Below, piece after piece: positions 15,642 to 23,169 of a stretch of DNA of 64,000 nt. Within the stretch, counting starts at the first letter, position 1; each line of letters starts with the position of its first letter. A program made the translations under genes and the position numbers. The notes beneath the pieces are model-generated. The model saw only the letters and a list, made by a program, of their open reading frames with translations. It was not told where the DNA came from and ran no database searches. Origin of the DNA: Firm-04 sp045627405 (GTDB lineage: Bacteria > Bacillota > Clostridia > Oscillospirales > Ruminococcaceae); the NCBI GenBank assembly GCA_045627405.1, contig JAZQNP010000093.1, positions 1-64,000 of the forward strand, read 5' to 3'.

Positions 15642-15988
15642 TATAAGAGATTGGTGAAATCCCGTTGACTGTAAATAAACCTGCGAATTTCCATCACATC
15701 GTCTATCACAACATAAAACACAGAGAAATTGCGAACTCTGATTCGATAATAGGGATGCTTTCTGGGTTTATCCGGAGAATACGGCTGAAAAGCGCACGGT
15801 GCATTTGCGCGTTCTAAAATGGCTTGCTCAATATCGTCAATCAGCTTATTTGCAGCCTGCGGGTTTTTCAGTTCATCGGCAATATAGCAGACAGCTTCCT
15901 CTAAATCCTTATAAAAAACAGGGAGATACCGCAAATGATAGGATTTATCTTCCAACTGCGTTTCGCACCTTTCCAAAAACTTCCTCAT
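15641..15988 (-). CDS. RelE/ParE-family toxin
   Basis: The 115-residue frame has the ParE/RelE pattern: YHLRYLPVFYKDLEEAVCYI, a central helix pair (NKLIDDIEQAILE), PYSPDKPRKHPYYRIRVRNF and the closing strands FSVFYVVIDD and IRRFIYSQRDF. The longest frame overlaps the antitoxin by 44 bp. A TTG at 15955 would start the protein right before the conserved region and leave an 11-bp overlap, so the true start is uncertain. RelE types cleave mRNA on the ribosome and ParE types poison gyrase; sequence alone does not decide. It is co-transcribed after a Phd/YefM-type antitoxin. Confidence 0.85.
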   Translation of the reverse strand: MRKFLERCETQLEDKSYHLRYLPVFYKDLEEAVCYIADELKNPQAANKLIDDIEQAILERANAPCAFQPYSPDKPRKHPYYRIRVRNFSVFYVVIDDVMEIRRFIYSQRDFTNLL

Positions 15989-16202
15989 GTGTCATTCGCG
16001 CTGTATTTTCTTCTGCAAGCCGATCCGCTTCATCCAGCTTCTGCTCAATCCCCTCTGTCAGTGCTGCATACTGCGCAAGACTCATCAAAACCATTGTGCC
16101 ATAGCCGTTCTTCGTCAGGTAAATCGGGTGACCTTCGCTGACGGCTGCTTCAATATCCGAAAAATGATTGCGCAGATCGGAAACAGGTCGAATATCAATC
16201 AT
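15945..16202 (-). CDS. Phd/YefM-family antitoxin
   Basis: The 85-residue protein starts IDIRPVSDLRNHFSDIEAAV and continues HPIYLTKNGYGTMVLMSLAQ, the DNA-binding fold of Phd/YefM antitoxins. A helical C terminus (EGIEQKLDEADRLAEENTAR) should wrap the toxin. It precedes the toxin, as usual, and has AAAGGAGG before the ATG. The family normally represses its own promoter (here 16229-16257). The whole module lies between two copies of a 33-bp terminator sequence. Confidence 0.88.
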   Translation of the reverse strand: MIDIRPVSDLRNHFSDIEAAVSEGHPIYLTKNGYGTMVLMSLAQYAALTEGIEQKLDEADRLAEENTARMTHEEVFGKVRNAVGR

Positions 16203-16228
16203 AGCAAACGCCTCCTTTCGCTATCTTT

Positions 16229-16257
16229 ATTTTATCATAATTTTATCAGAATGTCAA
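16229..16257 (-). promoter_or_regulatory. Promoter of the toxin-antitoxin operon
   Basis: Minus strand: TTGACA (16252-16257), 17 bp, TAAAAT (16229-16234). The region is AT-rich and contains repeated TTTTATCA, a possible antitoxin site. Confidence 0.7.
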
Positions 16258-16270
16258 GAGAATATGCAAA

Positions 16271-16303
16271 GAAACAGCCCCCGATACCGCTTGGTGTCGG
16301 GGG
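16271..16303 (-). terminator. Terminator of the trpB-like gene; right copy of the 33-bp repeat
   Basis: The same hairpin as at 15601-15633. On the minus strand it is followed by a T-rich tract and lies about 33 bp past the stop of the trpB-like gene, so it likely terminates that gene. Confidence 0.75.
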
Positions 16304-16335
16304 CATTGTTTGTCATGTCGATTCACGCGATGGAA

Positions 16336-17700
16336 TCAGAATTTCGGGAGATGAGAAAGCGATTCTGCGATTTCGGCATCTGTCGGAATGTAGTCCTCCA
16401 TCTTGCCGTCGTTGAAGCTCTGATAGCCGTAGAGGTCGAAGTAGCCGGTGCCGGTCAGACCGAAGAGGATGTTCTTCTCCTCGCCTGTTTCCTTGCATCT
16501 GAGTGCTTCTTCGATGGCACCCTTGATGGCGTGAGAGCTTTCCGGTGCGGGGAGAATACCCTCTGCGCGGGCAAATTCCACGGCAGCCGCAAAAACATCG
16601 GACTGCTTATAGGAAACCGCATCCAGCAGCCCCTGATGACGCAGCTCGGAAAGGATCGTGCTCATGCCGTGATAGCGCAGGCCGCCTGCGTGGTTCGGTG
16701 CCGGAATGTAATTTGCGCCGATGGTATACATCTTTGCGAGCGGGCAGATCATGCCGGTATCCGCGAAATCGTAGGCATAGGTGCCGCGTGTCAGCGACGG
16801 GCAGGATGCCGGTTCGACCGCAATAAAGCGGTAATCCGCTTCTCCGCGCAGCTTTTCGCCCATGAACGGCGAGATCAGACCGCCGAGATTGGAGCCGCCG
16901 CCTGCGCAGCCGATGATGACATCCGGCTTGATGCCGTATTTATCGAGTGCGGTCTTTGCTTCCAGACCGATCACGGACTGGTGCAGCAGCACCTGATTCA
17001 GCACAGAGCCGAGCACATAGCGGTAGCCCTCGTGTGTGACGGCATATTCGACCGCTTCGGAGATTGCGCAGCCGAGGCTTCCGCCCGTGCCGGGGTGCTC
17101 GGCGAGAATCTTCTTGCCGACTTCTGTTGTGTCGGAAGGAGAAGGCGTGATGGCTGCACCGTAGGTACGCATGACCTCGCGGCGGAAGGGCTTCTGCTCA
17201 TAGCTCACCTTGACCATGTAGACCTTGCAGTCGAGATCAAAATAAGAGCATGCCATGGAGAGCGCGGTACCCCACTGTCCGGCACCGGTTTCGGTTGTTA
17301 CGCCTTTCAGACCCTGCTTTTTCGCGTAGTAAGCCTGTGCGATTGCAGAATTCAGCTTATGGCTGCCGGAGGTGTTGTTGCCCTCGAACTTGTAGTAGAT
17401 ATGTGCGGGCGTACCGAGCTTTTTTTCGAGGCAGTATGCACGCACGACCGGAGACGGACGGTACATCTTGTAAAACGACTGAATCTCCTCCGGAATCGGA
17501 ATATATGCATCGGTATTGTTCAGCTCCTGCTCTGCCAATTCGCGGCAGAACACCGCAGACAGCTCCTCAACGGTTGCCGGCTCATGGGTTGCCGGATTGA
17601 GCAGCGGGGCAGGTTTTTCTGTCATATCCGCACGAAGATTATACCATGCCTTCGGAATTTCGGATTCATCTAAATAGATCTTGTAGGGGATTTCGCTCAT
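16336..17700 (-). CDS. TrpB2-type tryptophan synthase beta chain homologue
   Basis: The PLP enzyme of 454 residues has the lysine motif KFEGNNTSGSHKLNSAIAQA, the ETGAGQWGTALSMA segment and the phosphate-binding GCAGGGSNLGG. The long N-terminal extension and KFEGNNTSGSHK place it in the TrpB2 subfamily rather than TrpB1. TrpB2 proteins often work without TrpA, on free indole, or salvage indole or O-phosphoserine. No trp gene is adjacent. ATG 17700 is preferred: AAAGGAG is at good spacing, and a GTG three codons upstream touches the ribosome site. Promoter at 17757-17785. Confidence 0.9.
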   Translation of the reverse strand: MSEIPYKIYLDESEIPKAWYNLRADMTEKPAPLLNPATHEPATVEELSAVFCRELAEQELNNTDAYIPIPEEIQSFYKMYRPSPVVRAYCLEKKLGTPAHIYYKFEGNNTSGSHKLNSAIAQAYYAKKQGLKGVTTETGAGQWGTALSMACSYFDLDCKVYMVKVSYEQKPFRREVMRTYGAAITPSPSDTTEVGKKILAEHPGTGGSLGCAISEAVEYAVTHEGYRYVLGSVLNQVLLHQSVIGLEAKTALDKYGIKPDVIIGCAGGGSNLGGLISPFMGEKLRGEADYRFIAVEPASCPSLTRGTYAYDFADTGMICPLAKMYTIGANYIPAPNHAGGLRYHGMSTILSELRHQGLLDAVSYKQSDVFAAAVEFARAEGILPAPESSHAIKGAIEEALRCKETGEEKNILFGLTGTGYFDLYGYQSFNDGKMEDYIPTDAEIAESLSHLPKF

Positions 17701-17756
17701 TGGGGTCACGCTCCTTTTTCCATTTCTGTCAGCCTTATCAGGAAAGCTGCGGTTTC

Positions 17757-17785
17757 ATTATATCATGATTTTGGCTGTATGTCAA
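17757..17785 (-). promoter_or_regulatory. Promoter of the trpB-like gene
   Basis: Minus strand: TTGACA (17780-17785), 17 bp, TATAAT (17757-17762). No T-box or tryptophan attenuator was seen in the short leader. Confidence 0.8.
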
Positions 17786-17914
17786 GGGAAATGAGAGGAG
17801 CTTTTTGTTGAAATCGCAGAGGCAGCCGGATATACCGTGCAATGTTCCCGAAAATCCGTATGGAGAGGGATCTCCGGCGAACGCCGGCGGATCGGCAGAA
17901 CAGGGGGCGGAGAC

Positions 17915-17943
17915 TTGCTTTCTCGTTCTGAATGTGCTATAAT
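17915..17943 (+). promoter_or_regulatory. Promoter of the FGGY kinase/epimerase operon
   Basis: TTGCTT (17915-17920), 17 bp, TATAAT (17938-17943) with TG one base before the -10. A short palindrome, CCGGCGAACGCCGG, lies about 30 bp upstream and could be an operator. Confidence 0.75.
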
Positions 17944-17981
17944 CAAAGCAGAATTGATACCCATCGGGAGGGAAACGCACA

Positions 17982-19556
17982 ATGACAATGACGGCAGCAG
18001 ATGCCATTGCACAGGCAAACACCTGTCTTGGCATCGAATTCGGCTCCACGCGCATCAAGGCATGTCTCATCGACAGCAGCAGCTTTACGCCCATTGCAAA
18101 CGGCGCGTATACATGGGAAAACCGGCTGGAAAACGGAATCTGGACGTATTCGCAGGCAGATATTCTGTGCGGACTGCAAGGATGTTATGCCGATCTCAAA
18201 CGCAATGTGCAGGCGCAGTACGGCATCACGCTGACCTCGGTCGGCGCGATGGGCATTTCCGCGATGATGCACGGCTATCTTGCGTTTGACAAATCGGACG
18301 AGCTGCTGGTGCCGTTCCGCACATGGCGCAATACGATCACCGGAGCAGCTGCCGAAAAGCTGTCTGCCTTATTTTCATTTAATATTCCGCAGCGGTGGAG
18401 CATTGCGCATCTGTACCAGGCGATTTTGAATCGGGAACCGCATGTGCAGAAGATTGCACATCTCAACACACTGGCGGGATGGGTGCATTTTCTGCTGACC
18501 GGCGAGCGTGTGCTCGGCATCGGGGACGCGTCAGGCATGTTTCCGATCACGGACTGCGGATTTGATCCGGACATGATGCGGCGGTTTTCGGCACTGCCGG
18601 AGGTTTCGCGTTACAGCTGGCAGATCGGCAGGATCCTGCCGCTGATTGCGCCCGCAGGAGAGCAGTGCGGCAAGCTGACGGCTGCCGGCGCGAAGCTGCT
18701 CGATCCGGAGGGCGATCTGCTGCCGGGCATCCCCTTCTGTCCGCCGGAGGGCGATGCGGGAACCGGTATGACCGCGACCAATTCCGTGCGGCAGAACACG
18801 GGCAATGTCTCTGCCGGAACCTCTGTTTTTTCGATGCTGGTGCTGGAAAAACCGATGCGCGGGTATTATCCGGAAATTGACATTGTCACGACACCCGACG
18901 GCGCAGATGTCGCAATGGTTCACTGCAACAACTGCTGCGGTGAACTGGATGTGTGGGTGCGCATGTTTGCAGAGTTCTCCGCGCTGACAGGACATCCGGT
19001 AGATGTATCGGAGGCATATGCCGCACTTTACCGTCATGCGATGACGGCAGCACCCGACTGCGGCGGTGTGACAGCATATAATTTCCTCTCCGGTGAACCG
19101 GTTGTGGGCGCAGCGGAAGGCAGACCGGCATATTTCCGTACACCGGACGGCACAATGGATCTGGCACATTTTATGCGTGCGGAGCTGTATGCGGCGGTTG
19201 CCGCGCTGAAATCCGGCAATGATATTCTCACGGAGAAAGAGGGCGCGGTGCCGGCGAAGGTCACGGGACACGGCGGCTTCTTCAAGATTGCAGGTACGGC
19301 ACAGCAGGTGCTTGCCGACGCGCTCGGCTGTCCGGTCTCCGTCATGGAGACTGCGGGAGAGGGCGGCGCATGGGGCATGTCGCTGCTCGCGGCATACGCG
19401 ATGCAGAAAGACGGCAGAACGCTTGCAGACTGGCTTGACAGCGCGGTGTTCTCCGGCATGGCGCAGACCACGCTGTACCCTGATCCGGACGGTGCTGCCG
19501 GCTGGGAAAGCTACATGACACGCTGGCAAAGCGGCATCGTCAGATCGCCGCAGTGA
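17982..19556 (+). CDS. FGGY-family carbohydrate kinase (probable ribulokinase or xylulokinase)
   Basis: The 524-residue protein has the N-terminal phosphate-1 motif LGIEFGSTRIKACLID and the C-terminal ATP site with KVTGHGGFFKIAGTAQQVLA and AGEGGAWGMSLLAAY. FGGY kinases phosphorylate sugars at the terminal hydroxyl. The next gene, 14 bp downstream, is an AraD-type ribulose-5-phosphate 4-epimerase, so a pentulose such as L-ribulose is the likely substrate; this is inferred from context. A ribosome site GGAGGG precedes the ATG; a second ATG two codons on is also possible. No sugar transporter or AraA isomerase is adjacent. Confidence 0.85.
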   Translation: MTMTAADAIAQANTCLGIEFGSTRIKACLIDSSSFTPIANGAYTWENRLENGIWTYSQADILCGLQGCYADLKRNVQAQYGITLTSVGAMGISAMMHGYLAFDKSDELLVPFRTWRNTITGAAAEKLSALFSFNIPQRWSIAHLYQAILNREPHVQKIAHLNTLAGWVHFLLTGERVLGIGDASGMFPITDCGFDPDMMRRFSALPEVSRYSWQIGRILPLIAPAGEQCGKLTAAGAKLLDPEGDLLPGIPFCPPEGDAGTGMTATNSVRQNTGNVSAGTSVFSMLVLEKPMRGYYPEIDIVTTPDGADVAMVHCNNCCGELDVWVRMFAEFSALTGHPVDVSEAYAALYRHAMTAAPDCGGVTAYNFLSGEPVVGAAEGRPAYFRTPDGTMDLAHFMRAELYAAVAALKSGNDILTEKEGAVPAKVTGHGGFFKIAGTAQQVLADALGCPVSVMETAGEGGAWGMSLLAAYAMQKDGRTLADWLDSAVFSGMAQTTLYPDPDGAAGWESYMTRWQSGIVRSPQ

Positions 19557-19570
19557 AAAGGAGACATCAT

Positions 19571-20257
19571 ATGCTTGAAGCATTGAAGAAAAAGGTGCTG
19601 GATGCAAATCTTGCATTGCCGCAGCACGGACTGGTCAGATTCACATGGGGCAATGCCTCGGAAATCGACAGAGAAACCGGTCTTGTCGTCATCAAGCCCT
19701 CCGGCATCGGGTACGAGGGCATGACGGCAGACGATATGGTGATCGTTGATTTGGACGGGCAGATTGTGGAAGGGCATTATAAGCCGTCCAGCGATACGCC
19801 GACGCATCTCGCACTGTACCGTGCATTTCCGCAGATCGGCGGCATCGTGCATACACACAGCAAATGGGCGGCATCCTTTGCACAGGCAGGCGTCGGCGTT
19901 GCACCGCTCGGTACGACCCACGGTGACTATTTCTACGGCGAAGTGCCGTGTACCCGCCCGATGACGGATGCGGAGATCGACGGTGAATACGAAAAGGAAA
20001 CCGGTCATGTCATCATTGAGACATTTCGCGGCATCGACCCGATGACGGTTCCCGCCGTGCTGGTAAACAGCCACGGTCCGTTTACATGGGGAAAGGATGC
20101 GGCGGAAGCAGTGTATCATGCCGTCGTACTCGAAGAGGCGGCGTTTATGAATTTTCATGCAATGATGCTCAATCCGGAGCTGAAACCCATGCAGCAGGCG
20201 TTGCTGGATAAGCATTATCTGCGCAAACACGGCGAAAATGCCTATTACGGAAACTGA
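19571..20257 (+). CDS. araD: L-ribulose-5-phosphate 4-epimerase (AraD type)
   Basis: The class II aldolase/epimerase of 228 residues shows the zinc-site motif GGIVHTHSKWAASFAQAG, the downstream HGDYFYGEVPCTRP segment and VNSHGPFTWGKDAAEAVYHA. HTH and the later HGPF histidine are metal ligands. AraD converts L-ribulose 5-phosphate to D-xylulose 5-phosphate, feeding the pentose phosphate pathway. AAGGAG precedes ATG 19571; an in-frame ATG six codons upstream overlaps the kinase stop and is less likely. It follows the FGGY kinase in one operon. Confidence 0.93.
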   Translation: MLEALKKKVLDANLALPQHGLVRFTWGNASEIDRETGLVVIKPSGIGYEGMTADDMVIVDLDGQIVEGHYKPSSDTPTHLALYRAFPQIGGIVHTHSKWAASFAQAGVGVAPLGTTHGDYFYGEVPCTRPMTDAEIDGEYEKETGHVIIETFRGIDPMTVPAVLVNSHGPFTWGKDAAEAVYHAVVLEEAAFMNFHAMMLNPELKPMQQALLDKHYLRKHGENAYYGN

Positions 20258-20267
20258 CGGAGACGCG

Positions 20268-20858
20268 ATGGAAAAGATTTTCTGGAAAGGCGGCGCACTG
20301 CTTGCACCGGTGCCGCCGGTTCTTGTGACCTGCGGGACTGCAGAACAGTGCAATGTGCTGACAATCGGCTGGACGGGCATCTGTGCCACGCACCCGCCGA
20401 TGACATATATTTCCGTGCGCCCGACGCGGCATTCTTACGGTATGATCAAAGAATCCGGCGAATTTGCCGTCAACCTTGCAACTGCGGACATGGTGAAAGC
20501 CGTGGATTTCTGCGGCGTGCGTTCCGGCAGGGATACGGACAAGCTCGCCGTCTGCGGGCTGCACCTCACAGAGGCAGAGAACAGTGATGTGCCGATTCTT
20601 GCCGAGTCGCCGGTCAGCTTATCCTGCAAAGTGACGCAGATTATCCCGCTCGGCTCGCATGATATGTTTCTCGCGGAGATCATCGGCGCGGCAGTCGATG
20701 CGCAGTATATCGACAGCAAGGGCAGACTGGATTTGCAGCGGAGCGGCTTGCTGGCATATGCACACGGCGAATACTTCACGCTCGGCAGAAAACTCGGAGA
20801 CTTTGGCTTTTCCGTCCGCAAAAAGCCGCGGCGCAAACATCCGGCACACGGAAAATAG
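20268..20858 (+). CDS. Flavin reductase-like, FMN-binding protein
   Basis: The 196-residue protein has the split-barrel flavin reductase pattern: PVPPVLVTCGTAEQCNVLTI, then GWTGICATHPPMTYISVRPT, then SGEFAVNLATADMVKAVDFC and CGVRSGRDTDKL. Such proteins bind FMN and reduce flavins or act as flavoredoxins. The start at 20268 has GGAG just upstream and lies 10 bp after the araD stop, so it may belong to that operon, though no metabolic link is obvious. A second member of this family lies at 22487-22987. Confidence 0.85.
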   Translation: MEKIFWKGGALLAPVPPVLVTCGTAEQCNVLTIGWTGICATHPPMTYISVRPTRHSYGMIKESGEFAVNLATADMVKAVDFCGVRSGRDTDKLAVCGLHLTEAENSDVPILAESPVSLSCKVTQIIPLGSHDMFLAEIIGAAVDAQYIDSKGRLDLQRSGLLAYAHGEYFTLGRKLGDFGFSVRKKPRRKHPAHGK

Positions 20859-20882
20859 ATCAATAGAAAGGCATGTTGCACT

Positions 20883-21443
20883 ATGAAAATACCCGAAGGA
20901 AAAAAGCCGGTGCGCAAGGACAGGGAGATCTCCGCTGCACGGAAGCTCCTGCGCATTCCGGGCAGCATCGCGCTGGTTCTCAGTCTGCTCGTCTGCACAT
21001 GGCTGCTCACGGGAACGATCTCGTCCGGCTGGATTGCGCACGCCGATCACTACGGGGACGCGTTCCGCACATACGGCTGCTGGATGCTGGGGCTGGCAGG
21101 CGGGATGACGCTTGCGGTCATTCTGTATTTTTGCCGGCAGGATCTGATTGCTGCAATTCTCGGTGTCATATGCTATGTGCCGATGCTGGGCATTCTGCTG
21201 CGGGCGATGGACATTGCGGAGACGAACGGATGGAGCGGACAGACCGAGCGGAATTTCGGCGTCAACGCCTCGGAGGTCTGGCGAAACGGCGGTCTGCCGA
21301 ATGTTCTGACGCTGATTCTTCTGCTTTTGCTCACGCTCACACGCTATTTTTCCTATGATGCGGCGGTGCGGCGGCAGAGAAAGCGCGATGCCAAAGCCGC
21401 AAAGGACAATGCACCGGCACCGAGCATCCTCGAAGACGACTGA
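20883..21443 (+). CDS. Membrane protein of unknown function (four predicted spans)
   Basis: This 186-residue protein has a basic N terminus (KPVRKDREISAARKLLR), four hydrophobic segments (about residues 30-47, 66-84, 88-108 and 138-152) and a charged C-terminal tail rich in Arg/Lys then acidic. AGAAAGG lies before the ATG, 24 bp after the flavin reductase stop. I do not recognise the family. Its position suggests co-transcription with the upstream genes. Confidence 0.7.
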   Translation: MKIPEGKKPVRKDREISAARKLLRIPGSIALVLSLLVCTWLLTGTISSGWIAHADHYGDAFRTYGCWMLGLAGGMTLAVILYFCRQDLIAAILGVICYVPMLGILLRAMDIAETNGWSGQTERNFGVNASEVWRNGGLPNVLTLILLLLLTLTRYFSYDAAVRRQRKRDAKAAKDNAPAPSILEDD

Positions 21444-21581
21444 ACGGTCCTGCGGCAGGGTTCGCTGTACACTGCGGAGATTCGACCCGATGCGGCAAAA
21501 GCCGCCGGATTTTACGCTCGGAAACTTCCAAAAAGCAAGCAGATTCGTAAGTTTGGCGCAATGTGCGGGAATCTGCGGCAC

Positions 21582-21588
21582 TTCGACA
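21582..21588 (-). promoter_or_regulatory. Candidate Spo0A box (TGTCGAA) upstream of spo0A
   Basis: TTCGACA on the plus strand is the exact reverse complement of the core Spo0A-binding heptamer TGTCGAA. It lies about 30 bp upstream of the spo0A -35. A single heptamer can occur by chance, but the position supports autoregulation. Confidence 0.45.
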
Positions 21589-21618
21589 GAAACGGCTTTT
21601 CTTCGTGGTTCTTCGCTC

Positions 21619-21647
21619 TTGCTTTTCTGCGGTTCGCATGATAAAAT
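21619..21647 (+). promoter_or_regulatory. Promoter of spo0A
   Basis: TTGCTT (21619-21624), 17 bp, TAAAAT (21642-21647), 29 bp before the start codon. Confidence 0.65.
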
Positions 21648-21676
21648 GGAAACAGAAAGCAAAAGGAGGTAGAACC

Positions 21677-22432
21677 ATGCAAAAGCAAGTCAAGGTTCTG
21701 ATTGGCGATGACACCGCAGAGTACGGTGTTTCGTGTGCCAGCGTGCTGCGCGCACAGGGGATGTATGCATACACAAGACCGAAAAACGGGAATACCGTTC
21801 TGGAATCCATTCGGACGGACACACCGGATGTCGTAGTCGTCGATGCGGCACTGCCGCATATGGATGCAATTGAACTGATGAAAAAAGCGGGCGCGGGCAA
21901 CGGCAAGCGTCCGGCATTTATTGTAACCTCGTCTTATGACAACAGCTTTGTCGAGCAGCAGGTGATGGAGAACGGCGCGGCATATTTCATGCTCAAACCG
22001 TTTGACCTGAATGTCCTCGGAGAGCGCATTGCCCTGCTGACGAACAAGCAGCCGCTCGGTGCATTTGCAAACCGCGCCGGACAGGATCTTGCGATCACGA
22101 TTACGGATATTATCCATCAGCTCGGCGTACCTGCACATATCAAGGGTTATCATTATCTGCGCTGTGCGATTGTGAGTGCATATCACGAGCCGGATCTGCT
22201 GGACAGTGTGACCAAGCAGCTGTATCCGCGGGTGGCAGCGCAGTTTTCGACAACGCCCTCGCGGGTTGAGCGTGCCATCCGTCACGCGATTGAAATTGCA
22301 TGGGACAGAGGGAATCTGGATACATTGAATTCCTTTTTCGGCTATACGGTGAATACCAGCAAGGGCAAGCCGACAAACTCTGAATTCATCGCACTGATTA
22401 CCGATAAGCTGAGATTGCAGAATCAGCAGTGA
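21677..22432 (+). CDS. spo0A: Sporulation master regulator Spo0A
   Basis: Spo0A is the phosphorelay response regulator that starts sporulation. The 251-residue protein has a receiver domain with acidic pocket D11/D12, phospho-acceptor D56 (VVVVDAALPHMD) and conserved Lys in MLKPFD. A linker is followed by the Spo0A-specific C-terminal DNA-binding domain, including YHYLRCAIVSAYHEPDLLDS, then the recognition helix TTPSRVERAIRHAIEIAWDR. AAAGGAGGT precedes ATG 21677. The frequent neighbour spoIVB is absent; flavin reductase genes flank it. Receiver residues look intact, so it should be functional. Confidence 0.95.
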   Translation: MQKQVKVLIGDDTAEYGVSCASVLRAQGMYAYTRPKNGNTVLESIRTDTPDVVVVDAALPHMDAIELMKKAGAGNGKRPAFIVTSSYDNSFVEQQVMENGAAYFMLKPFDLNVLGERIALLTNKQPLGAFANRAGQDLAITITDIIHQLGVPAHIKGYHYLRCAIVSAYHEPDLLDSVTKQLYPRVAAQFSTTPSRVERAIRHAIEIAWDRGNLDTLNSFFGYTVNTSKGKPTNSEFIALITDKLRLQNQQ

Positions 22433-22486
22433 CGGCGTTTCTGCGATCCATGCAGAGAAAGGAAAATCAAAAAGGAGGACGAAAAG

Positions 22487-22987
22487 ATGAAGTGGATTGA
22501 AATTTCGCCGGAGGCGTGGGTCGGGAACCCGTTTGAGGCGATTGGCAAGGACTGGTTTCTGCTGACAGCCGGCACAGAGCAGACAGGCTTCAACACGATG
22601 ACCTGTTCGTGGGGGCAGATGGGCGTGCTGTGGAATAAGCCGTCTGTCACCTGTTATGTGCGGCATTCGCGCCACACATTCGGCTTTATGGAGCGGCAGG
22701 AGATCTTCACGCTGAGCTTTTTCGGGCAGGAATGCCGGAAAACACTGTCATTCTGCGGGTCACATTCCGGCAGAGACTGCGATAAGATTGCGGAAGCCGG
22801 ACTGCATCCGGTTGCAGCCGGATGCGGCGTGAGCTTTGAAGAAGCCAGGATGGTTCTGACATGCCGCAAGCAGTTTGCAGCGGATATGAACCCGAAAGAT
22901 CTCCCGCAGGAAGTCGCAGCGGGCTTTTATGCCGGCGATGCGATGCACCGCCTTTATATCGGAGAAATCCTTGCGATGTATATGTGA
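22487..22987 (+). CDS. Flavin reductase-like protein (second copy in the region)
   Basis: The 166-residue protein has the flavin reductase-like pattern: WFLLTAGTEQTGFNTMTCSW, then GQMGVLWNKPSVTCYVRHSR, then FTLSFFGQECRKTLSFCGSH followed by SGRDCDKI. It shares the CGxxSGRDxDK motif with the protein at 20268-20858 and is probably also FMN-binding. AAAGGAGG precedes the ATG, 54 bp after spo0A, so it could be co-transcribed with spo0A. No partner oxygenase is seen. Confidence 0.85.
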   Translation: MKWIEISPEAWVGNPFEAIGKDWFLLTAGTEQTGFNTMTCSWGQMGVLWNKPSVTCYVRHSRHTFGFMERQEIFTLSFFGQECRKTLSFCGSHSGRDCDKIAEAGLHPVAAGCGVSFEEARMVLTCRKQFAADMNPKDLPQEVAAGFYAGDAMHRLYIGEILAMYM

Positions 22988-23102
22988 AAAGCCCTTTTTC
23001 CGATCTTCCTGCGACAGACCGGAATTTGCGCGGAGCCTGTGCTGTTTTTACCGCAAAGGAAAGGCACGAAAAGCATTGCCGGCTGTTGCAGGAAGAGGGA
23101 CG

Positions 23103-23147
23103 AAAAAACCGCACCGTATGCGAAATGCACACGGTGCGGTTTTTTAT
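23103..23147. terminator. Terminator after the second flavin reductase gene
   Basis: AAAACCGCACCGT pairs with ACGGTGCGGTTTT around a short loop with a T-run on the plus strand. It may also end the convergent cellulase gene. The 115 bp between the flavin reductase stop and the hairpin hold no gene. Confidence 0.85.
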
Positions 23148-23169
23148 GTGTGATCATCTGATGCTGAAA

